A stretch of DNA of 64,000 bases from Nemertoderma westbladi (Eukaryota > Xenacoelomorpha > Nemertodermatida > Nemertodermatidae), in assembly GCA_032718475.1 (NCBI GenBank), contig JAUCBJ010006528.1:62001-126000 (forward strand), in the 5' to 3' direction. Position 1 is the stretch's first letter, and each line of letters begins with the position of its first letter. Positions 61,501 to 64,000 of the stretch are shown here, in pieces. Under the pieces are notes generated by a model. The model did no database searches and was not told the origin of the DNA. It worked only from the letters and a program-made list of their open reading frames with translations. The translations under genes and the position numbers were made by a program.

Positions 61501-62162
61501 AGAGTTGTACTAGCAGTGAGCCCAACGGCCCCTCAGTTCATTAGAACAGGCTGCTTCTATAGTTGTACTAGTGGGGAGCCCAACGGCCCCTCAGTTCATT
61601 AGAACAGGCTGCTTCTAGAGTTGTACTAGCGGGGAGCCCAACGGCCCCTCAGTTCATTAGAACAGGCTGCTTCTAGAGTTGTACTAGCGGGGAGCCCAAC
61701 AGCCCCTCAGTTCATTAGAACAGGCTGCTTCTTGAGTTGTACTAGCGGTGAGCCCAACGGTCCCTCAGTTCATTAGAACATGCTGCTTCTAGAGTTGTAC
61801 TAGCTGGGAGCCCAACGGCCCCTCAGTTCATTAGAACAAGCTGCTTCTAGAGTTGTACTAGCAGTGAGCACAACGGCCCCTCAGTTCATTAGAACAGGCT
61901 GCTTCTAGAGTTGTACTAGTGGGGAGCCCAACGGCCCCTCAATTCATTAGAACAGGCTGCTTCTAGAGTTGTACTAGCGGGGAGCCCAACGGCCCCTCAG
62001 TTCATTAGAACAGGCTGCTTCTAGAGTTGTACTAGCGGGGAGCCCAACAGCCCCTCAGTTCATTAGAACAGGCTGCTTCTAGAGTTGTACTAGCGGTGAG
62101 CGGGGAGCCCAACGGCCCCTCAGTTCATTAGAACAGGCTGCTTCTAGAGTTGTACTAGCGGG

Positions 62163-62169
62163 GAGCAGG
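62163..62169 (+). repeat. target-site duplication, left
   Basis: The heptamer gagcagg lies here and again at 62331-62337, flanking the LINE fragment. The intact target would read gggagcagggagcc, a unit variant present elsewhere in the array (for example near 45733 and 48655). Confidence 0.65.
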
Positions 62170-62330
62170 ACTTTCTTGAGACGCATCTTAAAGGACACTG
62201 GCCTTAAAGATGCGGATGATCTAGCAAATGTCATGGGTAATAGGGAGTTGTGGCGGTGCAATTTTGTTGACAAGCCGGCACAGCATTCTTAAAAATGCAG
62301 CTGCAATGCAGCATGCCGATCCTAGTAGTA
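62170..62330 (+). mobile_element. 5'-truncated LINE copy inserted in the minisatellite
   Basis: Bases 62169-62318 match the reverse complement of 14362-14511 over 150 bp with five differences, all transitions, and no indel (97% identity). The plus strand reads LRRILKDTGLKDADDLANVM to the same C-terminal PAQHS and stop, then the same 3' UTR (aaaaatgcagctgcaatgca). After gccg the tail is atcctagtagta; the 14-kb copy has ttccatcatcat there, so each ends in its own trinucleotide repeat. Only the last part of the ORF is present, as expected from 5' truncation during target-primed reverse transcription. The minus-strand frame 62079-62273 is an antisense shadow. Confidence 0.9.
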
Positions 62331-62337
62331 GAGCAGG
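62331..62337 (+). repeat. target-site duplication, right
   Basis: gagcagg, the partner of 62163-62169. The array resumes directly with gagccaaacgg. Confidence 0.65.
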
Positions 62338-64000
62338 GAGCCAAACGGCCCTTCAGTTCATTAGAACAGGCTGCTTCTAGAGTTGTTCTACCGGGGAGCC
62401 CAACGGCCCCTCAGTTCATTAGAACATGCTGCTTCTAGAGTTGTTCTAGCGGTGATCGGGGAGCCCAATGGCCCCTCAGTTCATTAGAACAGGCTGCTTC
62501 TAGAGTTGTACTAGCGGGGAGCCCAATGGCCCCTCCTCAGTTCATTAGAACAGGCTGCTTCTAGAGTTGTACTAGCGGTGATCGGGGAGCCCAACGGCCC
62601 CTCAGTTCATTAGAACAGGCTGCTTCTAGAGTTGTACTAGCGGTGAGCGGGGAGCCAAACGGCCCCTCAGTTCATTAGAACAGGCTGCTTCTAGAGTTGT
62701 ACTAGCGGTGAGCCCAACGACCCCTCAGTTCATTAGAACAGGCTGCTTTTAGAGTTGTACTAGCAGGGAGCGGGGAGCTCAACGGCCCCTCAGTTCATTA
62801 GAACAGGCTGCTTCTAGAGTTGTACTAGCGGGGAGCCCAACGGACCCTCAGTTCATTAGAACAGGCTGCTTCTAGAGTTGTACTAGCGGTGAGCGGGGAG
62901 CCCAACGGCCCCTCAGTTCATTAGAACAGGCTGCTTCTAGAGTTGTACTAGCGGGGAGCGGGGAGCCCAATGGCCCCTCAGTTCATTAGAACAGGCTGCT
63001 TCTAGAGTTGTACTAGCGGTGAGCGGGGAGCCCAACGGCCCCTCAGTTCATTAGAACAGGCTGCTTCTAGAGTTGTACTAGCTGGGAGCCCAACGGCCCC
63101 TCAGTTCATTAGAACAGGCTGCTTCTGGAGTTGTACTAGCGGGGAGCCCAACGGCCCCTCCTCAGTTCATTTGAACAGGCTGCTTCTAGAGTTGTACTAG
63201 CGGTGAGCCCAACGGCCCCTCAGTTCATTACAACAGGCTGCTTCTATAGTTGTACTAGTGGGGAGCCCAACGGCCCCTCAGTTCATTAGAACAGGCTGCT
63301 TCTAGAGTTGTACTAGCGGGGAGCCCAACGGCCCCTCAGTTCATTAGAACAGGCTGCTTCTAGAGTTGTACTAGCGGGGAGCCCAACAGCCCCTCAGTTC
63401 ATTAGAACAGGCTGCTTCTTGAGTTGTACTAGCGGTGAGCCCAACGGTCCCTCAGTTCATTAGAACAGGCTGCTTCTAGAGTTGTACTAGCTGGGAGCCC
63501 AACGGCCCCTCAGTTCATTAGAACAGGCTGCTTCTAGAGTTGTACTAGCGGGGAGCCCAACGGCCCCTCCTCAGTTCATTTGAACAGGCTGCTTCTAGAG
63601 TTGTACTAGCAGTGAGCACAACGGCCCCTCAGTTCATTAGAACAGGCTGCTTCTAGAGTTGTACTAGTGGGGAGCCCAACGGCCCCTCAGTTCATTAGAA
63701 CAGGCTGCTTCTAGAGTTGTACTAGCGGGGAGCCCAACAGCCCCTCAGTTCATTAGAACAGGCTGTTCTAGAGTTGTACTAGCGGTGAGCGGGGAGCCCA
63801 ACGGCCCCTCAGTTCATTAGAACAGGCTGCTTCTAGAGTTGTACTAGCGGGGAGCGGGGAGCCAAACGGCCCCTCAGTACATTAGAACAGGCTGATTCTA
63901 GAGTTGTACTAGCGGGGAGCCCAATGGCCCTTCAGTTCATTAGAACAGGCTGCTTCTAGAGTTGTTCTACCGGGGAGCCCAACGGCCCCTCAGTTCATTA
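62338..64000 (+). repeat. 58/65-bp minisatellite, continuation beyond the LINE insertion
   Basis: The same unit types as before the insertion, including tagtggggagccc and cctcctcagttcatttgaac variants. One unit near 63765 has a 3-bp deletion (aggctgttctag). The array is cut by the end of the window, so its full length is unknown. Confidence 0.97.

Larger units (their letters stand above)
29094..62162 (+). repeat. 58/65-bp minisatellite, about 33 kb before the LINE insertion
   Basis: Units run from agcccaacggcccctcagtt through cattagaacaggctgcttct to agagttgtactagcgggg. The short form is 58 bp; the long form is 65 bp because the junction carries a second heptamer (gcggtga before gcgggga). A 61-bp form has cctcctcag. 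By length there are more than 500 units. Variants (aacgtcccc, aatacagggg, gtgtgccc, ttgcac, acctgcgg, gatcgggg) mark several higher-order repeats listed separately. The first 4.5 kb is dominated by one 752-bp higher-order block; from 36 kb on units are more diverse. The array continues to the end of the window. Confidence 0.98.

Noticed and set aside
62079-62273. 64-codon minus-strand frame over the LINE insertion
   Set aside because: It is antisense to the inserted LINE fragment, whose real reading frame is on the plus strand, and half of it is minisatellite.
29094-64000. Heat-shock-like (cttctagagt) and steroid-response-like (agaacaggctgcttct) sites in each 58-bp unit
   Set aside because: Each departs from its consensus at key positions (GAG for GAA; two or more mismatches in the second half-site), so I do not claim regulatory sites.

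Overview
The window is eukaryotic, and no intact gene was recognised in it. It looks like a heterochromatic or subtelomere-like stretch of a marine invertebrate genome. The single-copy DNA is AT-rich, contains fragments of several LINE retrotransposons, and carries a TAGGCCTA-type octamer or near match (near 2397, 14017, 17549 and 27731). That octamer is a habit I associate with echinoderms. The lineage call is weak and rests on inference only. About 51 kb of the 64 kb (roughly 80%) is minisatellite.

Layout: (1) 1-2897, AT-rich DNA with small tandem repeats and a LINE C-terminal tail on the minus strand (1636-2001). (2) 2898-13076, a minisatellite of 38-bp units with a 31-bp short form, about 270 copies. 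(3) 13077-14340, unique DNA. (4) 14349-16933, a minus-strand endonuclease/reverse-transcriptase LINE that keeps both ends but has lost parts of its RT. (5) 17379-24010, the 3' end of a second, CR1/L2-like LINE, in which one short stretch of the RT C-terminal coding sequence has expanded into about 90 copies of a 68/71-bp minisatellite; recognisable LINE coding sequence survives on both sides. (6) 24041-29093, mostly unique DNA with a CCAAT/TATA promoter-like site, a tRNA-like B box, a dispersed inverted-repeat element and a foldback element with a long G tract. (7) 29094-64000, a minisatellite of 58/65-bp units, at least 35 kb and running off the window. It has several nested higher-order repeats (752, 3127, 2922, 5956 and 629 bp). 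One 150-bp, 5'-truncated copy of the region-4 LINE has landed in it at 62170, with a probable 7-bp target-site duplication.

The most interesting observation is the origin of the 68-bp array. Its unit encodes the LINE motif AFSIAAPTIWNSLPRDV, and the flanks continue the LINE protein at each end, so a satellite was born inside a retrotransposon ORF. The longer open frames within the three arrays are by-products of tandem repetition and are not annotated as genes.
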